Shown here one piece after another: positions 9,601-16,157 of a stretch of DNA of 21,283 nt. The notes below the pieces were generated by a model. It saw only the letters and a program-made list of their open reading frames with translations. It was not told the origin of the DNA and made no database searches. The number at the start of each line of letters is the position of its first letter. Position 1 is the stretch's first letter. The translations under genes were made by a program, and so were the position numbers. Location of the stretch: positions 1 through 21,283 of IMG/VR virus record IMGVR_UViG_3300008450_000557. One strand, written 5' to 3'. The stretch comes from a virus.

Positions 9601-10193
9601 AAGATGGTAATTTACAATATACAAATTATGATGATTTCTGTATTGAATGTGAAAAGAATATAAGATGGTACAATATGATAGATAGCCCAGAATTTGTTAT
9701 ATCAGGATTTACATGTTCTAGTAGTTTGACAGCATTAACATTTACAATTGATGGTCTATTTGTTAATGACACAGAATATATCACAACACCTTTAAGCTCA
9801 TCAACAGTAACAAATGGAACGTTAAATTTAGTTCAAGCTAGTAATACGGTCGTTTCTGGTTGTAGCGGTTCTACTGGTTGGACATATAGTAACTTTACTG
9901 AGTTCTTAAACCAAACTTTCCAAAGTTTAGGTTTATTTAATTACACAGCAATTTTGTCTTTAACTGAAAAACAAGGTATTGGAAACGGTTGTAGTAAAAA
10001 TGGATTCTATATTAGTTATCCTAAAGATGATTTGTTTATTATTAGCGTTGATAGTAGCACACCACCTTTAAGCTCATCAACAGTAACATATTCTAATGCT
10101 GGTATAATAGTTGAAAGTGGAAACACTAGTAATTATTGTACCACAACTGATGATATAGATTATGATTGTTTAGTAAATAAAGTAAATGAATAA
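6609..10193 (+). CDS. Giant Cys-rich virion protein of unknown role (1194 aa)
   Basis: The ATG at 6609 is preceded by AAAACAAAAAA, an A-rich leader typical of Bacteroidota translation. About 39 cysteines by hand count are spread over the whole length, including ICCEI (near residue 57), ECQLCGK (about 705), CNSCCISCG (about 800) and FCIECEK (about 1015). Short CxxC and CxC pairs raise the possibility of metal-binding knuckles. Two KIVLN-containing segments (near residues 115 and 715) suggest an internal domain duplication. Residues about 845-925 are more helical (YPTLKAVYDRYLN, YWDDLIEQVVPATTIW). A 26-base exact repeat near the 3' end encodes PLSSSTVT twice. There is no signal peptide or membrane segment. 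The position among tail genes argues for a tail, fibre or baseplate component. Family not recognised. Confidence 0.8.
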   Translation: MPITPKQYTSVLLQCDKIWDTIFNYNGGDVVFVPDGTIYAETSNGDGTFSPYQTTKICCEILKNRLLAQNPPQYPSNVDPNNIYFDLDEQKCRWSQTPDSSCLSNQPIKIVLNPVGNDGAFFTLTENDTCRLEVSFDYLFKIKCSHLGNIFYYNRINNSGGGSPAIPPRVSETELIQNKFTKESELLDINNELESLSKQAANISYSITCNDFPTTEEVVTATPTTEITPVQKLPFLNTGFGSLTNETQITTSKTKVAPVYETKSVNFCLTDIGLDAWRLILGDNNYNEFINGNPDSYTCLDVIEIDNQNQESIVNNGEKLIFECETPFGEKTNLLNKISELAGIQKSIKNEIEILDAGITRIGDIVDPCSSLIGQFENISASATLDLIDENNNITQIHIDNFFPTHANLYEYLTQTQDNSGFFVCGDPSTTETWASGCTGLVYPEFTYYGVIEDDEELNVSICDNIKDVLQQELFNSSNIATLSGFNSSLSSNVFNSNWLTHSFTISDPRIISGATDNQIKLNIIINSSCDNFCLLIDQINMTKVCDDANRTNIFISESPGFEITRIIDNKKSWLQVENTTDRNFFVANYDDSNKIRQTEYTVDEDRLILNSKEIDLTMNMASAVENDVWCYLVDNPNVLTGITCESITGFTPTDSFGNSIVLPTAQTATSAVNLILLAYKYVSNCLRNQLLGNPPDVGCYPEIECQLCGKILKIVLNQGNDYYNLWVTCQDNGDLGFYYIDDLSDVQNNIYNVTNEFVTNGITSLNDFIKYVNVNMAITNPEIVPFDTFWDTTNGKCNSCCISCGDQSINFTGFMTTNITEVNTLETFEELMISELTDAKNRKVLSSYPTLKAVYDRYLNATQYGIPASNEFDYYKMDKFTGLIKSYWDDLIEQVVPATTIWGSVKVYTNTFFDQQKFKYRSYSSLLCNNPLNFITPPSPINGSSGLCQSVEVITTNINPFAASGTTVTSNKKKTYNSVCISQMNWGSEFIGNVDIQDGNLQYTNYDDFCIECEKNIRWYNMIDSPEFVISGFTCSSSLTALTFTIDGLFVNDTEYITTPLSSSTVTNGTLNLVQASNTVVSGCSGSTGWTYSNFTEFLNQTFQSLGLFNYTAILSLTEKQGIGNGCSKNGFYISYPKDDLFIISVDSSTPPLSSSTVTYSNAGIIVESGNTSNYCTTTDDIDYDCLVNKVNE
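9787..10088 (+). repeat. Pair of exact 26-bp direct repeats inside the 1194-aa gene
   Basis: Copies at 9787-9812 and 10063-10088 begin CACCTTTAAGCTCATC and end CAGTAACA. They are 276 bases (exactly 92 codons) apart and in the same frame, so both encode PLSSSTVT. The flanking protein sequence is only loosely similar. This suggests either partial duplication of a ~92-residue unit or a recent local conversion. Confidence 0.85.
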
Positions 10194-10240
10194 ACTAAAA
10201 ATAACACTGGATATGTCGCAATACTATAATATTTATTAAT

Positions 10241-10483
10241 ATGATACATTTAATTAAAAACATACAAGGTATTTTTATAACCGAAATAAAAGGTAATGTA
10301 AAATATTCTAAATCAGTAACTGGAGAAGTTCAAAGAGAAGATTATATTGATATTTATGGGTTTAAAGCATTTTTGCAAAATTTTTCAAAAACACCAATAA
10401 CTAGTGGTATGGTTATACCAAACCCTTTTGGGTATAAACCACCTGTAGGTATAACACAAAAAAACATAGAGATTAGTTACTAA
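10241..10483 (+). CDS. Small unidentified virion-cluster protein (80 aa)
   Basis: The ATG at 10241 follows a 47-base gap after the giant gene, and the TAA ends two bases before the next ATG (10486). The protein is basic to neutral: an N-terminal strand-like part (MIHLIKNIQGIFITEIKGNV), a central helix candidate (YGFKAFLQNF) and a C-terminal Pro/Gly-rich section (IPNPFGYKPPVGIT). No motifs of known function are visible. Its close coupling to the fibre-like 506-aa gene suggests it works with it, for example as an assembly partner or small structural subunit. That is inference. Confidence 0.68.
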   Translation: MIHLIKNIQGIFITEIKGNVKYSKSVTGEVQREDYIDIYGFKAFLQNFSKTPITSGMVIPNPFGYKPPVGITQKNIEISY

Positions 10484-10485
10484 TA

Positions 10486-12006
10486 ATGAGATATCAAGAA
10501 AGAATATACCCACAAACAAACGTAAGCGCTCTTAGAAACAAATATATTAATATTTTTAATGAGAGCTCTGATATTTGTATTTTTAATGCCCCAACTTATT
10601 ATGTCAGTGGTGCAACAACATTAGATTGTACTGTATTAAGTGCTACATCTATAAGTGGTTATTCTCATATTATAAGCGGAGAATCACAAACAATACCCCT
10701 TAATTTTGTATTCACGTCAAACACAACAACATTTACAGCAAATACGGCAATATTCAATTATAAATTATTTAAATATGAAGAAAATACAAATGCTTTTAGT
10801 GCCATACCTACTTATGTTTCTGAAGATATAACATATACTTCATTAACAAATAGTGCAACAACTCAATTAATACCGTCTACTGGGTTAACCTTAGATAATG
10901 AATACATGATTAAAGGATTTTTCAAATTTTCAGCGTGTACTGAATATATGAATAAATTAGGGTTGATTATAGATACGTCTAGATATGTTGGTGGTACTGA
11001 ATATGGTATATACAATAAAAATTTAGATTATTATATATCAGTTGTAGAAACAGCCGCAACACCAATTTTTAACTACAACGCTAGTAATAGTGTTGCTAAC
11101 GGTGCTTTAGTACAAGCATATCTACCAATTAATTATTATACTATTTATCCAGATATTGACGCACTTAATGAAACTTATGATGGTGAAGATTTAGAAATTG
11201 TTTATGGTGAGCCAGATAATACTATTATAGGTATACCAACAGATATTGACACTCCTTTTATAATAACTTTAAATGGTTTGGTTCTAGCAGCAGATGTTGA
11301 TTATACTTATTCAGGTGATAGTATTGTTTATATGAATGCTCCATTAGTACCAGAAGATATTGTCACCATCATATATACAGCATCAGCACCAAATAAGATT
11401 CAAAATGATATATTTGAAGTTACTACAATAGTGCCAAGTGGTGCTACTGATACTCAAGGTAGTTATTCAGTATTTTTTAATACAACAACTAGTAAATTTG
11501 AATTATTTACCTCTGCTAAACCTATAGATTTTAGTAAAGTATTAGTTATGATTAATGGTGTTGTATTAGCTAATGGTATTGATTTTTACCAATCAACCTC
11601 AAACCCAAGAAGAATAATTTTAAATGGTGATTTAGTACTAAATGATATAATAACAATATCTTATTTCCCAGATGGCGTTACTGGAGACATAATAACACAA
11701 ACACCAACAGCTTCATGGTCAATAACACCACCACCTAAAAAGGTAAATGGATATTTTACTTTTCAATTAGCAACGGATATTAATTTTACAAATGTGGTTT
11801 ATTCATCAACAACTGATTATTATATAGATATACCATTTTATAGTATTGATTATCCATTATCTGGTTATACTTATGGTGATAGATTATTTTATAGAGTTAA
11901 AAATGATAAAAATTATGAAACAATTTGTGGAAACATAATCAACAGTTACGCATATAGTGACACAATACCAATAACAATTGCAACTAATACTATAAATTCG
12001 TATTAA
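10486..12006 (+). CDS. Fibre-like tail protein with two repeated beta units (506 aa)
   Basis: The ATG at 10486 lies two bases after the preceding stop. The protein is Thr/Ser/Asn/Ile-rich and beta in character throughout. Two similar units can be aligned by eye: residues about 259-300 (ITLNGLVLAADVDYTYSGDS, then PEDIVTIIYTA) and about 353-398 (VMINGVVLANGIDFYQSTSN, then LNDIITISYFPDG). The pattern 'hNGhhLhxxhDaxhxxxx ... DIhTIxYh' occurs in many phage tail-fibre and host-attachment proteins, where it forms small beta sandwiches. The C-terminal ~110 residues (SWSITPPPKKVNGYFTFQ onward) resemble a fibronectin-like module. A role as tail fibre or baseplate-decorating protein is likely. The exact family is not determined. 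Confidence 0.78.
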   Translation: MRYQERIYPQTNVSALRNKYINIFNESSDICIFNAPTYYVSGATTLDCTVLSATSISGYSHIISGESQTIPLNFVFTSNTTTFTANTAIFNYKLFKYEENTNAFSAIPTYVSEDITYTSLTNSATTQLIPSTGLTLDNEYMIKGFFKFSACTEYMNKLGLIIDTSRYVGGTEYGIYNKNLDYYISVVETAATPIFNYNASNSVANGALVQAYLPINYYTIYPDIDALNETYDGEDLEIVYGEPDNTIIGIPTDIDTPFIITLNGLVLAADVDYTYSGDSIVYMNAPLVPEDIVTIIYTASAPNKIQNDIFEVTTIVPSGATDTQGSYSVFFNTTTSKFELFTSAKPIDFSKVLVMINGVVLANGIDFYQSTSNPRRIILNGDLVLNDIITISYFPDGVTGDIITQTPTASWSITPPPKKVNGYFTFQLATDINFTNVVYSSTTDYYIDIPFYSIDYPLSGYTYGDRLFYRVKNDKNYETICGNIINSYAYSDTIPITIATNTINSY

Positions 12007-12023
12007 TATTCTTTACAATTGCA

Positions 12024-12033
12024 TATTTATAAT
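12024..12033 (+). promoter_or_regulatory. Possible late-promoter motif TATTTATAAT
   Basis: TATTTATAAT lies in the 57-base gap before the 712-aa fibre gene, 30 bases upstream of ATG 12064. It is identical over ten bases to the element before the 1194-aa gene. The rest of the gap is A-rich and otherwise featureless. Promoter function is inferred from recurrence in gaps, not demonstrated. Confidence 0.35.
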
Positions 12034-12063
12034 TAAAATAAAGACAAAAGATAAAACAAAATT

Positions 12064-14202
12064 ATGAGTTACATTATACCAAGTACCAGCCCATTTGTTA
12101 GCATAAAACTAACACAAAAAGGTAGAGAACAATTGGCCCAAGGAAGATTAAATTTTTCATTTTGGGCAATAGGTGATTCTGAATTAAATTATGTTAGAGA
12201 AGCGTTAGTAGACGCAAACCCAAACGATGTTTCATTATCGGCAACTAGTGTTGTTATGAGACCAGTAGATAGACAACCTAATATAAAATATTTCATTAAA
12301 CCTAGCACCACTACAAACCCTTTAAACGAGATAAACAGTGGGGTTTTAAATGTTATAAAAGCTGATGTTAATAATGAAGCAACTGAAAGAGGGTTTTTCT
12401 CTAATTCTAATGGTGTTTACACCACATTAACTGCTAGTACATACACACCATTTACAACAACTATAAGTAATGTTGTATTTACTGGTGGAACAACACTACA
12501 ACTTACTGGTGCTACTGTAAATGTTGGTGATTTAATCTTATTAAAGATAAGTAATACAACTGCTGGTAATATTACAGTAAACGCAAATACAATCCCTTTA
12601 CCTAACTTATGGTATAAAGTCCAAGCTCTTGGTACAAACTCAGTAACTCTAGATAGAAATTTACCAAATTTTTCATCACAAACTGTTACTAGTCAAGTAA
12701 TTGTATATAGAGGTGGTGAAGTATACAATACAATTGCTACTGGAAATACAACAGCTTATTGGGATACTGGAACATTATCTTTTGATTCTGCAAATAATGT
12801 AACGTGTTCAGATGTTCCAGTATGGAATATGAACAATGTTTGGTGTGAAAACATAGCTGGTATAACTGGTTTAACATCAACAAATTTATATGAAGATTAT
12901 ACAAAATTTGGTTCTTACACTTTCTTAGGTCAAAAACAACCATATTTTGAAATTGATTGTGAATCAGACCCATCGACTAGCACATTAAATTGTGACGGTA
13001 TTGGTTTAAGTTACCCAGATGATGTTGTAAAATCTATTTCAGTGTTACATTATACAAACAATACAATATCAAACTTATATGGGGAATATTTCTATACAAA
13101 TATCGCTGATAATAAATACTTAAGCGTTACTTTACCAGATTTAATGTATCACAGAATGAGTGGTTCAACAGCTAGTGGAACAACAATGGGTATGACTTTT
13201 GTGGGTTCAGGTACAACTAAATTAATACCGAATACAGATATTCAATATATTGATTTGATAGAAAATCCAACAATGATTAATAGCGGTGCAACACCAAGTA
13301 TTGTTGGTAAAGTATTACCACAATTAAAAACAGTTGTGTTTACTGACGATGAAATTGTTGCTGCCATGTCATATAAAGCTAATAGAAACTGGACATTACC
13401 AGAATTAGCCGCGGTATTACAATCACCTTCTGGTGGTACATCAACAGGTGTATTGGGTGTTAATGAAACAATGTATTTAACATATACTTTAGAAAACAAT
13501 TATGTTAGTGGTTTAACAACACCATTATCATGTCAAAAATATATAAAAATAACAAATAGCACATCATCACCTAAAGACATAGCATTTAGAATAAATGGTA
13601 CTGACTTATTAACGTATATGCGTAAAATTGAAAATGTTGGTTATGATGGTTACGGTTTTTATGCTGACACATTTAAATTACTTTATCAAATTGTTGCTGA
13701 ATCAACAACAAGACCAGCATCAGGAAGCTGGAAACAATATGATTTTACAACAACTGCAATAACTTCAGTGGCGAATCAAACTATTGACCCTAAGTTATTA
13801 GAAAATCAAACATCTTCAATAACAGGTTTTGTTTTAGATAAATTAAAAGATAACAATGCAACAACATATAGTGCAATACAATCTTTGAATTTAGCACCAA
13901 ATACTTTTCCATCTTACTTACAGTTTGGTGATGAGAGATTTTTCTATGGTAATTTAACAACATATATTGGAGCAACAATATATAAAACATTATTTAACAT
14001 ATCAATAAACGCTGGTCAATTTAACTCTACGACAAATCCAACTAGAAGTACAAACCCAGCCACAAACCCAGCAACAATAAAGGTAACCGAAGTTGGTATT
14101 TATGATTCTAATAACAACTTAGTTTGTATAGGTAAATTATCAAACCCAGTTCCTTTATCTGGTGGCAATACAATAATGCTAGAATTAAGCATGGATTTTT
14201 AA
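12064..14202 (+). CDS. Tail fibre/baseplate-attachment protein, larger paralogue (712 aa)
   Basis: The ATG at 12064 follows an A-rich leader (GATAAAACAAAATT). Residues 12-46 (VSIKLTQKGREQLAQGRLNF, FWAIGDSELNY) and the last ~40 residues (KVTEVGIYDSNNNLVCIGKL to the end) together resemble the tail-collar fibre N-terminal domain of many phages. In that domain an 'LT..G...LA.G...F....hGD' start is paired with an 'I.EhGhaD..G.L' end. Here the two halves are separated by more than 600 residues of insertion, which probably form the fibre or decoration part. The next gene has the same two ends with a shorter middle, so the two are paralogues. A probable role is attaching fibres to the baseplate or forming a fibre network. 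The domain match is read by eye and is moderately secure. Confidence 0.8.
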   Translation: MSYIIPSTSPFVSIKLTQKGREQLAQGRLNFSFWAIGDSELNYVREALVDANPNDVSLSATSVVMRPVDRQPNIKYFIKPSTTTNPLNEINSGVLNVIKADVNNEATERGFFSNSNGVYTTLTASTYTPFTTTISNVVFTGGTTLQLTGATVNVGDLILLKISNTTAGNITVNANTIPLPNLWYKVQALGTNSVTLDRNLPNFSSQTVTSQVIVYRGGEVYNTIATGNTTAYWDTGTLSFDSANNVTCSDVPVWNMNNVWCENIAGITGLTSTNLYEDYTKFGSYTFLGQKQPYFEIDCESDPSTSTLNCDGIGLSYPDDVVKSISVLHYTNNTISNLYGEYFYTNIADNKYLSVTLPDLMYHRMSGSTASGTTMGMTFVGSGTTKLIPNTDIQYIDLIENPTMINSGATPSIVGKVLPQLKTVVFTDDEIVAAMSYKANRNWTLPELAAVLQSPSGGTSTGVLGVNETMYLTYTLENNYVSGLTTPLSCQKYIKITNSTSSPKDIAFRINGTDLLTYMRKIENVGYDGYGFYADTFKLLYQIVAESTTRPASGSWKQYDFTTTAITSVANQTIDPKLLENQTSSITGFVLDKLKDNNATTYSAIQSLNLAPNTFPSYLQFGDERFFYGNLTTYIGATIYKTLFNISINAGQFNSTTNPTRSTNPATNPATIKVTEVGIYDSNNNLVCIGKLSNPVPLSGGNTIMLELSMDF

Positions 14203-14212
14203 TATATAAAAA

Positions 14213-15418
14213 ATGGGATATAACAGCACAGCAACAACAATTACATTAACCGCTAGGTTAACACCAATAGGCAGAGAAAGAATGATTTCAACTAACAACG
14301 GTTTGATAAAAACTTTTAGTTTAGGTGATTCAGATGCTAATTATTACACAAATTTATCACTATCAACAGGTGAAGTGCCTAGTATTGCTGGTAATATAGG
14401 TGTAAGCAACTCAATTAGCAATAGCACAACCAGAGCTGTTGGTTTAAAAAATGCATTAATAGTAAATTCTAGTGGATTATTAACAAAAGCAGTTGCTACT
14501 AAATCAAGTAGTATTTTATCAGAATACGAAGCGGTTGGTTATACAACAGTTAGTGGTAATAATTTAACATATTCAGTAATAAACAGAACAGATTACACAA
14601 CAGATGCAAAAACTAATTTATATTATTCTTTTGGATTGCCAATTACGGATGCTAACTTTACAACATTTACCTCAACAACATCATCAACTAATGGTTATGC
14701 TAATACAGCATTTAGTGGTTTCGCAGTAAACAAAATAATAGCAATAGCAATAAATAATTCAACTTATGGTGATTTAATTGATGGTAAAACACTTAAAATA
14801 GATTTACCAACCAGTGCTGGTACGTATACAATATATTCTACATATCAATACAATACACAACCTCTAAACATTTTAGACAGCACGTTTACTGATAATAATA
14901 ACTCTAGAAGTAATATATTTGGACCTAATGTTTCTATGCTTGTATCCGATTCTATTATGACACCAAATGGTGGTGACCCAACATTAAGCTGGGCTACAGG
15001 TTATAATTTAGATAGACCGTTTAGTTATGCTGGAAAGAAAACATACAATTATCAAACAAATACAAATTTATCTTTAACCGCAGATACCTTAGTTGGTATT
15101 GCTTATTTAGATAAAGGGTTTATTGTTATTACAGACCCAACAATAGTTAATAACTATACAGCTTCAGCAACAACAGCAACAACTATTAGCTTTAATAGTC
15201 AATCTGTGGGTGTATACCAAATTATAAATTGTGTTGCTGATAGAGGTGAATTTGGTTCTAGTACAAATCCAACATTTGAATTTAACGATACGCCTAGAAT
15301 AAGTGAGGTTGGTTTATACGATGATATTGGAAACTTAATAGCATATGCTAAACCAGACAGACAAATATCTAAAAATATAAACGAATTTTTAGCTCTTTCA
15401 ATAAAAATTAGCGTTTAA
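14213..15418 (+). CDS. Tail fibre/baseplate-attachment protein, smaller paralogue (401 aa)
   Basis: ATG 14213 follows TATATAAAAA ten bases after the upstream stop. The N-terminus (ITLTARLTPIGRERM, then FSLGDSDANYYTN) matches the start of the 712-aa neighbour. The C-terminus (GEFGSSTNPT, then ISEVGLYDDIGNLIAYAK) matches its end, including the shared 'F-x-S-TNPT ... EVG-x-YD ... NL' pattern. The middle (about residues 60-330) is Ser/Thr/Asn-rich beta sequence unrelated at sight to its paralogue, as expected for parts that diversify with host receptors. It is the last gene of the structural block, and a strong inverted repeat begins within its stop codon. Role inferred as fibre or baseplate periphery. 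Confidence 0.8.
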   Translation: MGYNSTATTITLTARLTPIGRERMISTNNGLIKTFSLGDSDANYYTNLSLSTGEVPSIAGNIGVSNSISNSTTRAVGLKNALIVNSSGLLTKAVATKSSSILSEYEAVGYTTVSGNNLTYSVINRTDYTTDAKTNLYYSFGLPITDANFTTFTSTTSSTNGYANTAFSGFAVNKIIAIAINNSTYGDLIDGKTLKIDLPTSAGTYTIYSTYQYNTQPLNILDSTFTDNNNSRSNIFGPNVSMLVSDSIMTPNGGDPTLSWATGYNLDRPFSYAGKKTYNYQTNTNLSLTADTLVGIAYLDKGFIVITDPTIVNNYTASATTATTISFNSQSVGVYQIINCVADRGEFGSSTNPTFEFNDTPRISEVGLYDDIGNLIAYAKPDRQISKNINEFLALSIKISV

Positions 15419-15446
15419 GACTTTATTTTTATTTATAAAGTCTTAA
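15415..15446. terminator. Perfect 11-bp inverted repeat closing the structural block (putative terminator/RNA hairpin)
   Basis: TTAAGACTTTA (15415-15425) pairs perfectly with TAAAGTCTTAA (15436-15446) around a 10-base T-rich loop. The left arm includes the TAA stop of the 401-aa gene. The stem is AT-rich and no clear U-run follows on the + strand, so it is not a textbook intrinsic terminator. Its placement exactly at the boundary between virion genes and DNA-processing genes supports a termination, processing or mRNA-stability role. Confidence 0.55.
15430..15439 (+). promoter_or_regulatory. Possible late-promoter motif TATTTATAAA inside the hairpin region
   Basis: TATTTATAAA spans the loop and right arm of the inverted repeat, 26 bases upstream of the resolvase ATG (15466). 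It shares the TATTTATAA core with the elements before the 1194-aa and 712-aa genes. No host-type TAnnTTTG element is visible in this gap. If the motif is a late promoter, the resolvase would be expressed with the virion genes. Inference only. Confidence 0.3.
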
Positions 15447-15465
15447 ATTACTAATAAAAAGTTAT

Positions 15466-16116
15466 ATGGAAAAAGAACCAGAGTTTTTATTAGCCCTAGA
15501 TATTTCAACTAGCACTATAGGTATTGCTTTATTTGAGGATAAGGGGGATAAGGGTGATATTAAATTGCTTCATCATGTTAGTCCAAAGGTAAAACCTAAA
15601 CCTAACAATAAAATGGAAGAACTTTTTAGAAAAGTTGAAATATTTGAAAGCGAGTTTTTGTCAAACTATGCTGATTTTGGTATAACAAAAGTCGTAATAG
15701 AAGAACCATTACTACAATCAAACAATGTTTACACAATAGCCACACTATTAAGATTCAATGGGATGATATCTAAATCAGTCTATGATACAATAGGTGTGGT
15801 ACCAGAATTTATATCATCTTACGATGCTCGTAAATATGCTTTCCCAGAATTAATGGCTGTTCGAACAACTAAAAAAGATGGTACACTATTAACAGAAAAA
15901 CAAATTTCTAAAAACACACCAGTTTTATTTGGTGGATACCCATATGATATTGATAAAAAATATGTCTTATGGGAAAAGGTTGCTGAATTGGAACCACAAA
16001 TCACATGGTTCTATGATAAAAACAATAAACTTAAGAAAGAAACTTTTGATACTTCAGATGCTTATGTTTGTGGTTTAGCGTTCTTTAATAAACGTAATCT
16101 AGAAAAAGAACAATAA
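15466..16116 (+). CDS. RuvC-like Holliday junction resolvase (216 aa)
   Basis: This is an RNase H-fold nuclease of the RuvC type. The first acidic motif is LLALDISTSTIGIALF (catalytic D12). The second is KVVIEEPLL (E79 or E80), followed by a helix with NVYTIATLLRFNGMI. The last is FDTSDAY (D195 and D198), the DxxDA motif that completes the metal site. RuvC-type enzymes resolve four-way DNA junctions; in phages they debranch replicated DNA so that it can be packaged. The length is slightly above bacterial RuvC (about 170-190 aa), with an insertion at about 130-175. The ATG at 15466 follows an A-rich leader. Placement directly after virion genes with a shared upstream motif fits late expression for packaging, as with T4 endonuclease VII, which has an unrelated fold but the same job. 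No frameshift or missing catalytic residue. Confidence 0.88.
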   Translation: MEKEPEFLLALDISTSTIGIALFEDKGDKGDIKLLHHVSPKVKPKPNNKMEELFRKVEIFESEFLSNYADFGITKVVIEEPLLQSNNVYTIATLLRFNGMISKSVYDTIGVVPEFISSYDARKYAFPELMAVRTTKKDGTLLTEKQISKNTPVLFGGYPYDIDKKYVLWEKVAELEPQITWFYDKNNKLKKETFDTSDAYVCGLAFFNKRNLEKEQ

Positions 16117-16121
16117 AATTA

Positions 16122-16157
16122 TTTGCAAATATACTTATTATGCTGTATATTTGCAAA
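16122..16157. promoter_or_regulatory. Host-type (Bacteroidota) promoter embedded in a perfect 12-bp inverted repeat, upstream of primase
   Basis: TTG (16123-16125), 20 bases, then TATATTTG (16146-16153) matches the Bacteroidota TTG/TAnnTTTG promoter. The whole element is the inverted repeat TTTGCAAATATA (16122-16133), 12-base spacer, TATATTTGCAAA (16146-16157). It ends immediately before ATG 16158. Because of the symmetry an equally good promoter reads leftward on the - strand. Expected start of + strand RNA is close to 16157-16160, so the primase message would be leaderless or nearly so. The element could also act as a repressor operator or as an RNA hairpin in read-through transcripts. Confidence 0.7.

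Noticed and set aside
10194-10240. Promoter in the 47-base gap before the 80-aa gene
   Set aside because: The only candidate (TATTTATTAA) directly touches the ATG and deviates from the shared core; nothing else is recognisable in the gap.
16140-16157. Upstream in-frame ATG at 16140 as the primase start
   Set aside because: It lies inside the inverted repeat loop, upstream of the predicted RNA start, and would add only MLYICK before a normal-looking MNYLPTIFESF start at 16158.
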